Below, in pieces: positions 36,943 to 46,797 of a stretch of 64,000 nt of DNA. Within the stretch, counting starts at the first letter, position 1. The number at the start of each line of letters is the position of its first letter. A model generated the notes under the pieces. It was not told the origin of the DNA. It was given only the letters and a program-made list of their open reading frames with translations, and searched no databases. Origin of the DNA: Bacteroides sp. OM05-12 (lineage in GTDB: Bacteria > Bacteroidota > Bacteroidia > Bacteroidales > Bacteroidaceae); the NCBI RefSeq assembly GCF_003438995.1, contig NZ_QSUN01000015.1, positions 1 to 64,000 of the forward strand, read 5' to 3'. The translations under genes were made by a program, and so were the position numbers.

Positions 36943-38436
36943 ATGAAATTGCCTATTAAAATTATTGCCACCCTTGTCATTCTATCATTGATAGGTGTAT
37001 TCGGGTATCAGACCTATTGGCTTACGGGACTTTATCACACGATGAAAGAGCGCATGGTAAAGGACATCCATGAATCCATGCAAATGGGCGATTACAGTGA
37101 AATGATGTTCAGAATAGACTCACTCAGCCGTTACAGTGAGTTGCACGGGATGATAGAGGCAAGTGCCGGTGCTGTCAATGACACGGTAGCTGCTGAAAAC
37201 GGAGGGCAAATCTATATGAAATCAAATGCTTCGGCACAGGATTCGGTGGGCAACTCCATGGAAAACGAACAAGAAGCAACGCTCATGGCGGATAACCCTT
37301 TCAGTGCGCAAATAAAAAAGACGAATGATTTATTGCTGCTTTCACAATATTTCCAAAGGGGCATACACTCCGGACTGGATGACTTCACGGATATGAATGT
37401 ACAACGATATGACAGCTTACTGACAACCATTCTTGCCGACAAAGGTATCGTAGCTCCGCACCGCAGTGAAATACTCCATTGCACCAACCGGTACCGGAAC
37501 GACAGTTTGCTGCACGATACCGTATTAATAGCAACCGTCACCAATGTTCCTTCTTACCGTCCCGGCCCCAAAGCCATACATTTTGATTACATATTCGATA
37601 TACATGGAAGCTCTATCCACAGGCTATGGATGGAACCGATAGAAATACTCGTACTCAAGCAGATGACAGGTATCCTGATAACATCCCTACTTATTCTTAT
37701 CATTCTGTCCTTCTCCTTCGGATACCTTATTCATATCCTGTTCCGGCAGAAGACCCTTGAAGAAATGAAAGAAGACTTCACCCATAACATGACGCATGAG
37801 CTGAAAACTCCGATTGCCGTTGCTTATGCAGCCAATGACGCCATGCTCAATTTTGAGATAAACGATAAAGAGAAGAGAAGGAAATACCAGTACGTCATAC
37901 AGGAACAATTAAAACAGCTCGGCGGATTGGTCGAACAAATCCTCTCGATGAGTATGGAACAAAAGCGGAACTTCAAGTTGCATAAAGAGTCTATCCATAT
38001 AAAAGAATTGTTGGACGAACTTATTGAGCAGCACAAGCTGAAAGCCGATAAACCCGTCACATTCCATACGGACATCCGTCCCGAAGATTTAACGGTGAAT
38101 GCCGACCGCACGCACTTGTATAATATCATCAGCAATCTGATAGACAACGGAGTGAAGTATTCCGATGATTCCGCCCATATATCCATCCGTGCCGAACAAA
38201 ACGATGAATATACCCTCCTATCCGTCACGGACAAAGGCAACGGCATACCTTCCGATAAGCTGGCGCATATTTTTGATAAGTTCTACCGCATACCTACCGG
38301 CAACCGTCATGCCGTAAAGGGTTACGGACTCGGATTATACTATGTAAAAACAATGGTGGAACAACATAAAGGGAGAATTTCAGTTAATAGTATTACCGGA
38401 CAAGGTTCCACGTTTACAATCCTGCTACCGCTATGA
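36943..38436 (+). CDS. Membrane sensor histidine kinase
   Basis: 497 residues. Two membrane helices (about residues 5-25 and 241-263) enclose a periplasmic sensor region of about 215 residues with no family I recognise. The kinase core has the H-box FTHNMTHELKTPIAVAYAAND (phospho-His in the THELKTP motif), the N-box NLIDNGVKYS, the G1 box DKGNGIP, F-box FDKFYR and G2 box GYGLGLYYV. It should autophosphorylate and pass phosphate to the regulator at 38433, with which it overlaps by 4 bases. It resembles the Bacteroides RprX type in layout, but I do not assign that name. Confidence 0.93.
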   Translation: MKLPIKIIATLVILSLIGVFGYQTYWLTGLYHTMKERMVKDIHESMQMGDYSEMMFRIDSLSRYSELHGMIEASAGAVNDTVAAENGGQIYMKSNASAQDSVGNSMENEQEATLMADNPFSAQIKKTNDLLLLSQYFQRGIHSGLDDFTDMNVQRYDSLLTTILADKGIVAPHRSEILHCTNRYRNDSLLHDTVLIATVTNVPSYRPGPKAIHFDYIFDIHGSSIHRLWMEPIEILVLKQMTGILITSLLILIILSFSFGYLIHILFRQKTLEEMKEDFTHNMTHELKTPIAVAYAANDAMLNFEINDKEKRRKYQYVIQEQLKQLGGLVEQILSMSMEQKRNFKLHKESIHIKELLDELIEQHKLKADKPVTFHTDIRPEDLTVNADRTHLYNIISNLIDNGVKYSDDSAHISIRAEQNDEYTLLSVTDKGNGIPSDKLAHIFDKFYRIPTGNRHAVKGYGLGLYYVKTMVEQHKGRISVNSITGQGSTFTILLPL

Positions 38437-39125
38437 ACAACGAAAAGATACATGTACTACTCGTAGAAGACGAACAGACGCTCGCCATGATTATCAAGGA
38501 AACACTGGAGAACCTTGATTTTAAAATCAGTACGGCAAAAGATGGAGAAGAAGGTTTACATCTTTTCTTTGAATTGCATCCCGATGTTTTGGTGGCAGAT
38601 GTAATGATGCCCCGAATGGATGGCTTCGAAATGGTACGCCGCATCCGCCAGACAGACAAACGTACGCCGGTGTTATTCCTAACCGCACGCTCTGCCATTA
38701 ATGATGTAGTAGCGGGCTTCGAATTGGGAGCGAACGACTATCTGAAAAAACCTTTCGGCATACAGGAGCTTATCATACGAATCAAGGCATTACTGAATAA
38801 AGCTTTTATTGAAGAGAGATATGAAAACAGTTATAATATAGGTAATTACACATTGAATCCTATTACTCAGATATTATCTTTCGCCGGAAGCAAGCAAGAG
38901 CTTTCACACCGGGAAACCGAAATACTGAAACGACTGTGCGAAAACCGTAACCAAGTGGTAAATACACAAAATCTTTTGTTGGAATTGTGGGGAGACGACA
39001 GTTTCTTCAATGCGCGAAGCCTTCATGTATTCATCACCAAACTGCGGCACAAACTATCGCAAGACGAGCGGATAAGGATTGTCAATGTACGGGGAATAGG
39101 ATATAAATTGATAATTAATAATTGA
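38433..39125 (+). CDS. OmpR-family response regulator
   Basis: 230 residues. The receiver domain has the acidic pair VEDEQ, the phosphoryl-acceptor Asp in VLVADVMMPRMDGF, the conserved Thr in FLTARS and Lys in LKKPFG. The C-terminal winged helix (LSHRETEILKRL, NARSLHVFITKLRHKLSQD, NVRGIGYKLI) is of the OmpR/PhoB type. It overlaps the kinase gene by ATGA, so translation is coupled. The divergent barrel gene at 34675-36810 is the obvious candidate target. Confidence 0.96.
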   Translation: MNNEKIHVLLVEDEQTLAMIIKETLENLDFKISTAKDGEEGLHLFFELHPDVLVADVMMPRMDGFEMVRRIRQTDKRTPVLFLTARSAINDVVAGFELGANDYLKKPFGIQELIIRIKALLNKAFIEERYENSYNIGNYTLNPITQILSFAGSKQELSHRETEILKRLCENRNQVVNTQNLLLELWGDDSFFNARSLHVFITKLRHKLSQDERIRIVNVRGIGYKLIINN

Positions 39126-39126
39126 C

Positions 39127-39197
39127 AATGAACAATTAATAATGAAGGACAAGAGAAACGTCACCTGTCCTACATTATTCATTATTAATTGTTCATT
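39127..39197. repeat. Long inverted repeat between the response regulator and copA genes
   Basis: AATGAACAATTAATAATGA (39127-39145) and its exact complement (39179-39197) enclose a second inverted pair, AGGACA (39146-39151) and TGTCCT (39166-39171). The folded structure would be a 25-pair hairpin with a short interruption. It sits between convergent genes, so it may terminate both, but the arms are too long and AT-rich for an ordinary terminator and look like a dispersed element. Confidence 0.75.
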
Positions 39198-39215
39198 ATT
39201 AATTTCCCAACAGGA

Positions 39216-41429
39216 TTATAGTTTTCTCCAGTTCAGGCTCAACGAATTCAGTACCACACTGACAGAGCTGAACGCCATTGCAGCACTGGCAAGCATCGGG
39301 TTGAGCAGCAATCCATTGATAGGAAACAATATACCTGCCGCAATGGGAATACCGATCAAATTATAGATAAACGCCCAGAAAAGGTTCTGACGGATCAACT
39401 TCACCGTCTGGCGTGAGAGTTTAAATGCTTTCGGAAGCATCAGCAAATCCGAAGTCATCAACGTCACCATAGCCACATCCATCGCAATATCCGTTCCGCG
39501 CCCCATAGCCACACTGACATCGGCACGTGCCAACGCCTGAGAATCATTGATGCCATCACCTACCATTGCCACCACTCTCCCTTCCGACTGTAATTGCTTC
39601 ACTACCTCTTCTTTATCGGAAGGCAAAGCATCCGAAATAAAACGGTCTATATCCAGTTCTCCCGCCACAGCCTGAGCAGTTTCGTGTCCGTCGCCCGTGA
39701 GCATACATACGTAGATGCCATTGGCTTTCAACTGTTTGATAGCCGGTAAAGATGTCGGTTTCAACTGGTCGCTAATGGCGATGACCGCAAGCAGTTCATT
39801 CCCTTTGCCGAAGTAAACGATACTTTTGGCTTCCCTTTCATATTGAGTCAGCATATCCTCCAAGACATCTTTTACTTCCGCATTAAAGGTTATCAGCAGC
39901 TTATGGCTTCCCACCCAATAAATCTCGTGGTCTACTTCCACCTTTATACCTCTTCCGGTCATACTTTCAAATGAACTTACCGTAGCCGGCTGTATATTCT
40001 CCGCCTGCAAAGCCTCTACGATAGCTTCTGCCAACGGATGTTCCGACTTCTGCTCCGCAGACAGTAGAATGGATTTATAGTTCGTATCTTCCGCCTGTGC
40101 CCACAGCCAACCGGAAACGGTGGGATGCCCTTCCGTCAACGTTCCTGTTTTGTCAAAAACCACCGTATTCACCTTACACATCTGTTCCAGTGCAACGGCA
40201 TCCTTTATCAGTATATGATTGCTTGCACCCTTTCCGATACCCACCATCAAAGCAGTAGGAGTGGCAAGTCCCAAAGCACACGGACAGGCAATAACCAATA
40301 CGGACACGGCGGACAATATAGCGTAGGAGAAATCGTCCATTCCTCCCAATACCATCCATACCACAAACGTAAGTATGGCAATGCCGAGAACAGTAGGAAC
40401 AAAGATAGAAGTTACTTTATCCACAATACGCTGTACGGGAGCTTTTGAACCTTGAGCTTCCTGCACCATACGGATAATATGCGCAAGAACGGTCTCTTTA
40501 CCCGTTTTCTCCACCCGGAGCGTAAAAGAACCTTTCTGATTGATCGTACCGGCAAGGACGTGCTCACTGCTCGTCTTCTCCACCGGTATCGGTTCGCCGG
40601 TTATCATGCTCTCGTCCACATACGAACTTCCGTCCACCACCGTACCGTCTACCGGAATCTTTTCGCCGGGACGAACGCTTATCAAGTCATTTGCCTGAAG
40701 CAGAGTAATCAGTACATCCTCTTCTTTGCCGTCTTTTATCAAACGGGCGGTCTTGGGCTGCAATCCCATCAACTTACGGATGGCGGACGAGGTATTGCCT
40801 TTCGCTTTCTCCTCCATCAGCTTGCCCAAAAGAACAAAAGCGATAATCACCGTAGCCGCTTCGTAATAGACATGAGGTTCCAACCCCCTGTTATACCAGA
40901 AGTCCGGGAAAAACGTATTAAACAGACTGAACAGGAAAGCGATGGAGGTACTCAACGCCACCAGCGTATCCATATTGCTACGTCCTATCTTCAGTTGTTT
41001 CCATGCATTCACATAAAAGGAATTGCCGAAATAAATCAGTACCGGCAATGAAAGTACCAGCATGATAAAATTCACATAAGGCACGTGCATGAAGAACATG
41101 CCCAATACGGCTACGGGAACAGAAAAAAGCCACGCTCCTATTGTCTTCATTTTTAATTTCCCGAAACGTTCCTTTTGTTCTTCTTCCTGACGTTCCAAGG
41201 CATTGTCTTCTTCTACAATCAGGTCGTATCCGGCTTTCTTCACCGCCTCGTGTATCTGTTCGGGAGTAATCTTTCCGGAGTCGAACTCTACCGACAGATT
41301 GTTGGCTGCAAGGTTCACGGCTCCATTCACCACCCCGTCCAATCCTTTCACCGTACGTTCCACATTGTTAGCGCACCCGGCACAATGCATACCAAGTACC
41401 GGATATATTTTTTTCTCTATCTTACTCAT
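39216..41429 (-). CDS. copA: Copper-type P1B heavy-metal-translocating ATPase
   Basis: 737 residues from the ATG at 41429; upstream in-frame sequence is not conserved. One N-terminal metal-binding domain ([15 protein letters not shown], Cys-x-x-Cys) is followed by eight membrane helices. Catalytic landmarks: TGEPIPV (actuator), the intramembrane CPC in [11 protein letters not shown] typical of Cu(I)/Ag(I) pumps, phosphorylated Asp in DKTGTLTEG, the SEHPLAEA His-Pro, and [15 protein letters not shown]. The last helices carry the Asn/Tyr and Met/Ser pattern of copper pumps ([28 protein letters not shown]). It should export Cu(I). No copper chaperone or regulator is adjacent. Confidence 0.93.
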   Translation of the reverse strand: MSKIEKKIYPVLGMHCAGCANNVERTVKGLDGVVNGAVNLAANNLSVEFDSGKITPEQIHEAVKKAGYDLIVEEDNALERQEEEQKERFGKLKMKTIGAWLFSVPVAVLGMFFMHVPYVNFIMLVLSLPVLIYFGNSFYVNAWKQLKIGRSNMDTLVALSTSIAFLFSLFNTFFPDFWYNRGLEPHVYYEAATVIIAFVLLGKLMEEKAKGNTSSAIRKLMGLQPKTARLIKDGKEEDVLITLLQANDLISVRPGEKIPVDGTVVDGSSYVDESMITGEPIPVEKTSSEHVLAGTINQKGSFTLRVEKTGKETVLAHIIRMVQEAQGSKAPVQRIVDKVTSIFVPTVLGIAILTFVVWMVLGGMDDFSYAILSAVSVLVIACPCALGLATPTALMVGIGKGASNHILIKDAVALEQMCKVNTVVFDKTGTLTEGHPTVSGWLWAQAEDTNYKSILLSAEQKSEHPLAEAIVEALQAENIQPATVSSFESMTGRGIKVEVDHEIYWVGSHKLLITFNAEVKDVLEDMLTQYEREAKSIVYFGKGNELLAVIAISDQLKPTSLPAIKQLKANGIYVCMLTGDGHETAQAVAGELDIDRFISDALPSDKEEVVKQLQSEGRVVAMVGDGINDSQALARADVSVAMGRGTDIAMDVAMVTLMTSDLLMLPKAFKLSRQTVKLIRQNLFWAFIYNLIGIPIAAGILFPINGLLLNPMLASAAMAFSSVSVVLNSLSLNWRKL

Positions 41430-41469
41430 TATATATAATCTGTTTTTATGAATGATTTTGTCCTGCTTG

Positions 41470-41477
41470 CAAAGATA
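41470..41477 (-). promoter_or_regulatory. Candidate -7 box of copA
   Basis: TATCTTTG on the minus strand, exact TAnnTTTG match, 41 bases before the ATG; no clear -33 box or copper operator. Confidence 0.45.
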
Positions 41478-41520
41478 ATAAACAAGCAGGAAAGGAGCTT
41501 TGTTCACCCTTATAATTTAT

Positions 41521-41612
41521 TCGTTTGACCATGCTGAAACGACAGGATGGGCATGGGCAAACGACAGGTTCGCCATGCCTAAACGCAAGGCTGTTTTCGG
41601 CTGAACGATTAA
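41521..41612. repeat. Dispersed repeat family B, copy 2
   Basis: CATGCTGAAACGACAGGATG (41530-41549) is identical to 21904-21923 of copy 1 in reverse, and AACGCAAGGCT (41582-41592) matches the reverse of the copy 1 segment AGCCTTGCGTT. Between them are degenerate units around GCATGGGCAAACGACAGG. It lies between the divergent copA and DUF3298 genes, unlike copy 1, which is between convergent genes. Confidence 0.7.
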
Positions 41613-41646
41613 ATCGTTCTTATCATTGGAATTAATGCGCTAATTA

Positions 41647-41678
41647 TTCGTAGGAATCCACAATATATTCTATATTTG
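41647..41678 (+). promoter_or_regulatory. Candidate promoter of the DUF3298 lipoprotein operon
   Basis: TTCG (41647-41650), 20-base spacer, TATATTTG (41671-41678). The -7 box is perfect; the -33 box has three of four bases. Predicted start about 41685, which argues against translation from the ATG at 41687. Confidence 0.55.
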
Positions 41679-41707
41679 TACATCAAATGAGAGTATACAA
41701 CAGGTGT

Positions 41708-42574
41708 ATGACTAACAAAATGATTATGAAAAAGCAAACGATAGGTTTCTTAACCATAGCAACCCTAATTAGTTCCATCTTTTTTTCGTGTAACGACGGA
41801 AAAGTGAAACAATATGGTAACATGGAATTTGATAGTATCAAGATAGACAATACAGCTTCACTTATCAACGATAGCACTTCCCCGAATTGCAATTTGAGGA
41901 TTGATTTTGTCTATCCGGTCAAATGTGACAATCAGGTATTGATGGATAGCGTCAACCGGGCATTAATCGTCACTTGCTTCGGCAAGGCGTATGACGGGTT
42001 GGATGCAACCGCTGCCGTCGATTCTTTCAGAAACACCTACGTGAAAGAATACCGCACAGATTTGCAAGCGCTTTATCGGGAAGACCTGCAAAACAGTAAC
42101 GGCGAAGAGTCCGTAGGCGGATGGTATTCCTATTATCAATCCATTGAAGCGCGTCCGTTAAGTGAAAATTCACGTTATCTGGTATATGCCGTCAACGAAA
42201 GCGAATATCGCGGAGGCGCTCACGGCACATACAGCACGAACTTTATCAACTTCAATGCCGAAAACGGAAGCATCCTGCATCTGAACGATGTGTTCAAACC
42301 GAATTATAAAAACGCTGTCAGCGAACTTCTGTTGGAGAAACTGATGAAAGACACCGATAGCGCCACGCTGGAAGAACTGGAAGACAAGGCTTATCTGCAA
42401 GATACGGAAATGTATCCGAGCGAGAACTTCCGTCTGGGAAAGGATAGCATTTATTTCTTCTATAATGTATATGAGATAGCTCCATACAGTACAGGAGCTA
42501 CGGAAATAGCACTTTCATACGATGTGTTACAAGGTTTGCTGAAAGAACAACCGGTCAATACGAATAAGAAATAA
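41708..42574 (+). CDS. DUF3298/DUF4163 (RsiV-like) lipoprotein
   Basis: About 288 residues. The start is uncertain: ATG codons at 41708, 41720 and 41726 all give a signal peptide that ends in a lipobox (SSIFFSC). The mature protein matches the DUF4163-DUF3298 pair: an N-terminal segment with GWYSYYQSIEARPLSENSRY and LVYAVNESEYRGGAHGTYST (the GGAH motif), then LNDVFKPNYKNAVSELL and FYNVYEIAPYSTGATEIAL. In Bacillus RsiV this fold binds lysozyme as an anti-sigma sensor; here there is no sigma-binding segment or sigma factor gene, so only the extracellular domain is shared. It stops 2 bases before rsmG, suggesting an operon. Confidence 0.82.
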   Translation: MTNKMIMKKQTIGFLTIATLISSIFFSCNDGKVKQYGNMEFDSIKIDNTASLINDSTSPNCNLRIDFVYPVKCDNQVLMDSVNRALIVTCFGKAYDGLDATAAVDSFRNTYVKEYRTDLQALYREDLQNSNGEESVGGWYSYYQSIEARPLSENSRYLVYAVNESEYRGGAHGTYSTNFINFNAENGSILHLNDVFKPNYKNAVSELLLEKLMKDTDSATLEELEDKAYLQDTEMYPSENFRLGKDSIYFFYNVYEIAPYSTGATEIALSYDVLQGLLKEQPVNTNKK

Positions 42575-42576
42575 CG

Positions 42577-43197
42577 ATGGAGTTGATCTTAAAATACTTC
42601 CCGAACCTGACAGACGAGCAGAAACGGCAATTCGCCGCGCTCTATGATTTATATATCGACTGGAATGCGAAGATAAACGTTATCTCTCGAAAAGATATCG
42701 AGAATTTGTATGAGCATCATGTGCTGCACTCCCTGGGAATCGCCAAAATCATTAATTTCCGTGCCGGAAGCAGTATCATGGATTTAGGTACGGGCGGAGG
42801 CTTTCCGGGTATCCCCCTTGCCATACTTTTTCCCGAATGTAAATTTCATTTAGTAGACAGTATCGGTAAAAAAGTCCGTGTGGCAACGGAAGTGGCAAAT
42901 GCCATCGGGTTGAAGAACACGACTTTCAGGCATGCCCGCGCACAAGAGGAGAAGGCTTTATTCGACTTTGTAGTGAGCCGGGCCGTAATGCCGCTTGCCG
43001 ACCTGATCGACATTATCAAAAAGAACATAGCAAAAGAACAGCATAACGCCTTGCCCAACGGACTTATTTGCCTGAAAGGCGGCGAACTGGAACGGGAAAC
43101 GATGCCCGTAAAGAACAAAACAATGATATCCGACCTGAACCAATATTTCAAAGAACCGTTCTTTGAGACGAAAAAGGTCGTATATGTTTCACTTTAA
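42577..43197 (+). CDS. rsmG: 16S rRNA (guanine-527-N7)-methyltransferase
   Basis: 206 residues, normal length. It methylates G527 of 16S rRNA in the 530 loop; loss gives low-level streptomycin resistance in other bacteria. The S-adenosylmethionine motif MDLGTGGGFPGIPLAILFP is clear, with WNAKINVISRKDIENLYEHHVLHS before it and the VVSRAVMPLADL motif with the RNA-binding Arg after it. It follows the DUF3298 gene by 2 bases and precedes the metallo-hydrolase gene by 18. Confidence 0.96.
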   Translation: MELILKYFPNLTDEQKRQFAALYDLYIDWNAKINVISRKDIENLYEHHVLHSLGIAKIINFRAGSSIMDLGTGGGFPGIPLAILFPECKFHLVDSIGKKVRVATEVANAIGLKNTTFRHARAQEEKALFDFVVSRAVMPLADLIDIIKKNIAKEQHNALPNGLICLKGGELERETMPVKNKTMISDLNQYFKEPFFETKKVVYVSL

Positions 43198-43215
43198 CGT
43201 CAAGAAGATTGCGTT

Positions 43216-43854
43216 ATGAAAATTAAAAGATTTGAATTTAATATGTTTCCGGTAAACTGCTACGTATTATCGGACGAGACAAAAGAAGCGGTAGTAATTG
43301 ATGCAGGATGCTTTTACGAGGATGAGAAGCAGGCATTGAAGAATTACATAACCGGTAATGAACTGCACGTTACACGCTTGCTCTGTACCCACCTCCATCT
43401 GGACCATATCTTTGGCAATCCGTTTATGCTGAAAGAGTACGGAGTAAAGGCGGAAGCCAATCAAGCCGATGAATTTTGGCTAGAACGTGCACCGCAACAA
43501 TCCCGGATGTTCGGATTTGAATTGAAAGAAGCTCCCGTCCCATTAGGCAAATACGTATGCGACGGAGATATTATCACTTTCGGAAATACAAATCTGGAAG
43601 CAATCCATGTGCCCGGACACTCTCCCGGCAGTTTGGTATATTACTGCAAAGAAGAGAAATGTATGTTTTCCGGTGACGTATTGTTTCAGGGAAGCATCGG
43701 ACGGGCAGATCTTGCCGGAGGTAACTTCGACGAACTGCGGGAGCATATATGCAGCCGTCTGTTTATATTGCCCGACGATACGGTGGTCTACCCCGGTCAC
43801 GGAGCACCTACCAGTATCGGAGCAGAGAAACGGGATAACCCATTCTTCAGATAA
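43216..43854 (+). CDS. Metallo-beta-lactamase-fold hydrolase (glyoxalase II-like)
   Basis: 212 residues with the full set of metal ligands: THLHLDHIFGN (H-x-H-x-D-H), the His in HVPGHSPGSLVYY, the bridging Asp in MFSGDVLFQGSIGR, and the His in VYPGHGAPTSIG. It resembles the short YcbL-type glyoxalase II group. The true substrate (thioester or other) is not determined. It is in the rsmG - hydrolase - gcvP run, 29 bases before gcvP. Confidence 0.92.
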   Translation: MKIKRFEFNMFPVNCYVLSDETKEAVVIDAGCFYEDEKQALKNYITGNELHVTRLLCTHLHLDHIFGNPFMLKEYGVKAEANQADEFWLERAPQQSRMFGFELKEAPVPLGKYVCDGDIITFGNTNLEAIHVPGHSPGSLVYYCKEEKCMFSGDVLFQGSIGRADLAGGNFDELREHICSRLFILPDDTVVYPGHGAPTSIGAEKRDNPFFR

Positions 43855-43883
43855 CAAATAATCAATCTTATTATTATATAACC

Positions 43884-46730
43884 ATGAAAACAGATTTATT
43901 GTCTTACCGTCACATCGGAATCAATGACAGCGACCTGCCCGAAATGCTGGAAAAAATCGGTGTCAAGAGTTTGGATGAGTTAATTGATAAAACCATTCCG
44001 GCAAATATACGTCTGAAAAAGCCGTTGAACTTGCCCGAACCTATGACCGAAAGGGCCTTTGCCGAACACATATCGGCGATAGCTGCCAAAAACAAAGTCT
44101 ACACATCCTATATAGGATGCGGATGGTATGATACCATTACTCCGGCTGTTATCCAGCGAAACGTATTTGAGAACCCGGTATGGTACACTTCTTACACTCC
44201 TTATCAGACAGAAGTTTCACAAGGACGCTTGGAGGCGTTGATGAACTTCCAGACGGTAGTCAGTGACCTCACCGCAATGCCGCTCGCCAACTGTTCATTA
44301 TTGGACGAAGCAACCGCCGCTGCCGAAGCTGCTGCCATGATGTACGCCCTGCGCACACGCGACCAGCAGAAATCAGGCGCTAATGTGCTCTTCGTAGATG
44401 AAAGCATCTTCACCCATAATCTTGCCGTTATCCAGACACGTATCATCCCGCAGGGAATGCAGTTGAAAGTAGGCAAGTACAAAGACTTCGAGTTCACTCC
44501 CGATGTATTCGGATGTATCATCCAATACCCCAATGCAAACGGAAATGCGGAAGATTATCGCGAATTTACCGAAAAAGCCCATGCTGCCAACTGTAAAGTA
44601 GCCGTGGATGCGGACATCATGAGCCTTGTACTGCTCACTCCTCCGGGAGAATGGGGAGCAGACATCGTATTCGGAAGCACACAACGTTTGGGTATTCCTA
44701 TGTTCTACGGCGGTCCTTCTGCCGGATACTTTGCTACACGTGACGAATACAAACGTAACATTCCGGGACGTATCATCGGATGGTCTAAAGACAAATACGG
44801 AAAGCTGTGTTACCGTATGGCACTGCAAACCCGTGAGCAACATATCAAACGTGAGAAAGCAACTTCCAACATCTGTACCGCTCAAGCCTTACTGGCTACA
44901 ATGGCGGGATTCTACGCCGTATATCATGGTGCGGAAGGAATGACAAACATTGCTTCACGCATTCATAGTATCACTTGTTTCCTTAACAAGGAAATCAGCA
45001 AGCTCGGGTATAAACAAGAAAACAGCTGTTTCTTCGATACACTCCGTTTCTCCTTGCCGGAACACGTTTTCCCACAACAAATCCGTACCATCGCTTTGAG
45101 TAAGGAAGTGAATCTCCGTTACTTCGAGAATGGAGAAGTAGGTATGAGCATCGATGAAACAACAGATCTGCATGATATCAATATATTGCTTTCCATCTTT
45201 GCTATCGCTGCGGAGAAGAACTATCAGGAAGTAACCACATTACCGGACTGCTCTTGCATCCCGGCGGGTCTGAAACGTACAAGTTCGTTCCTTACACACG
45301 AGGTATTCAATAAATACCACACGGAGACGGAAATGATGCGATATATCAAACGTCTCGACCGAAAAGACATCTCATTGGCACACTCCATGATTTCGTTGGG
45401 TTCCTGCACCATGAAGCTGAATGCAGCATCCGAGATGCTCCCGTTAAGCAATCCCGGAATGATGTGCATCCATCCTTTGGTTCCGGAAGACCAGGCCGAA
45501 GGCTATCACGAATTGATTCATAATCTAAGTGAGCAACTAAAGGTCATTACCGGATTTGCAGGAGTTACTTTACAACCGAATTCAGGTGCGGCAGGTGAAT
45601 ATACAGGTCTTCGCATCATACGTTCTTATCTGGAAAGCATCGGACAGGGACATCGTAACAAGATTCTTATCCCGGCTTCCGCACACGGTACAAACCCTGC
45701 ATCTGCCATACAAGCCGGATACGAGACCATTACTTGTGCCTGTGACGAACATGGTAATGTGGAACTTGCCGACTTAAAAGCAAAAGCGGAAGAAAATAAA
45801 GATAATCTGGCAGCGTTGATGATTACCTATCCGTCCACACACGGTATCTTTGAAACGGAGATCGTAGAAATATGTAACATCATTCACGCATGTGGAGCAC
45901 AAGTCTACATGGATGGAGCCAATATGAACGCACAAGTAGGGCTTACCAATCCGGGATTTATCGGAGCCGACGTTTGCCACTTGAATTTGCATAAGACATT
46001 TGCCAGCCCTCACGGCGGTGGCGGTCCGGGTGTAGGCCCTGTATGCGTAGCCGAACATCTCGTTCCTTTCTTACCAAGCCATCCGATATGGGGCAGCAAC
46101 CTGAATACGGTTTCAGCAGCACCTTTCGGCAGCGCGGGTATCCTCGCTATCACCTACGGCTATATTAGCATGATGGGAACAGAAGGATTGACACAGGCTA
46201 CCAAGATCGCTATTCTGAATGCAAACTATCTGGCAGCTTGTCTGAATGATACTTACGGCATCGTATATCGCGGAGCAAACGGATATGTAGGTCACGAAAT
46301 GATTCTGGAATGCCGCAAGATACATGAGGAAACAGGTATCAGCGAGAATGACATTGCAAAGCGTCTGATGGATTACGGCTACCATGCTCCTACTCTTTCT
46401 TTCCCGGTACACGGTACATTGATGATAGAGCCGACGGAAAGCGAAAGCCTTTGGGAACTGAAGAATTTCGTAGAAGTAATGCTCACAATCTATCAGGAGA
46501 TACAAGAAGTAAAAGAGGGAAATGCCGACAAAGACGATAACGTACTTGTTAACGCTCCACATCCTGAATATGAGATTGTAGCGAATGAATGGACACACAG
46601 TTACTCTCGCGAGAAAGCTGCCTATCCGATAGAATCCGTACGGGAGAACAAGTTCTGGATAAACGTAGCCCGTGTGGACAACACATTAGGCGACCGTAAA
46701 CTGTTGACAACACGTTACGGAACTTTCTAA
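43884..46730 (+). CDS. gcvP: Glycine dehydrogenase (decarboxylating), P protein, single chain
   Basis: 948 residues, the full-length homodimeric form with both halves, the N-terminal half degenerate for PLP. It decarboxylates glycine and passes the aminomethyl group to the lipoyl H protein. Seen: RHIGINDSDLPEML near the start, CSLLDEATAAAEAAAM, the C-half SLGSCTMKLNA and QPNSGAAGEYTGL, and the PLP lysine in NLHKTFASPHGGGGPG. The genes for H and T proteins are not in the window. It ends at a terminator. Confidence 0.97.
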   Translation: MKTDLLSYRHIGINDSDLPEMLEKIGVKSLDELIDKTIPANIRLKKPLNLPEPMTERAFAEHISAIAAKNKVYTSYIGCGWYDTITPAVIQRNVFENPVWYTSYTPYQTEVSQGRLEALMNFQTVVSDLTAMPLANCSLLDEATAAAEAAAMMYALRTRDQQKSGANVLFVDESIFTHNLAVIQTRIIPQGMQLKVGKYKDFEFTPDVFGCIIQYPNANGNAEDYREFTEKAHAANCKVAVDADIMSLVLLTPPGEWGADIVFGSTQRLGIPMFYGGPSAGYFATRDEYKRNIPGRIIGWSKDKYGKLCYRMALQTREQHIKREKATSNICTAQALLATMAGFYAVYHGAEGMTNIASRIHSITCFLNKEISKLGYKQENSCFFDTLRFSLPEHVFPQQIRTIALSKEVNLRYFENGEVGMSIDETTDLHDINILLSIFAIAAEKNYQEVTTLPDCSCIPAGLKRTSSFLTHEVFNKYHTETEMMRYIKRLDRKDISLAHSMISLGSCTMKLNAASEMLPLSNPGMMCIHPLVPEDQAEGYHELIHNLSEQLKVITGFAGVTLQPNSGAAGEYTGLRIIRSYLESIGQGHRNKILIPASAHGTNPASAIQAGYETITCACDEHGNVELADLKAKAEENKDNLAALMITYPSTHGIFETEIVEICNIIHACGAQVYMDGANMNAQVGLTNPGFIGADVCHLNLHKTFASPHGGGGPGVGPVCVAEHLVPFLPSHPIWGSNLNTVSAAPFGSAGILAITYGYISMMGTEGLTQATKIAILNANYLAACLNDTYGIVYRGANGYVGHEMILECRKIHEETGISENDIAKRLMDYGYHAPTLSFPVHGTLMIEPTESESLWELKNFVEVMLTIYQEIQEVKEGNADKDDNVLVNAPHPEYEIVANEWTHSYSREKAAYPIESVRENKFWINVARVDNTLGDRKLLTTRYGTF

Positions 46731-46745
46731 AGCATAACACAATAG

Positions 46746-46783
46746 AACGATTCCCCGCCCAAACGACGGGGAATTGTTTTATT
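46746..46783 (+). terminator. Rho-independent terminator of gcvP
   Basis: ATTCCCCG (46750-46757) pairs with CGGGGAAT (46767-46774), nine-base loop, followed by TGTTTTATT, about 20 bases after the stop codon. Confidence 0.85.
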
Positions 46784-46797
46784 AATACATATAAATA

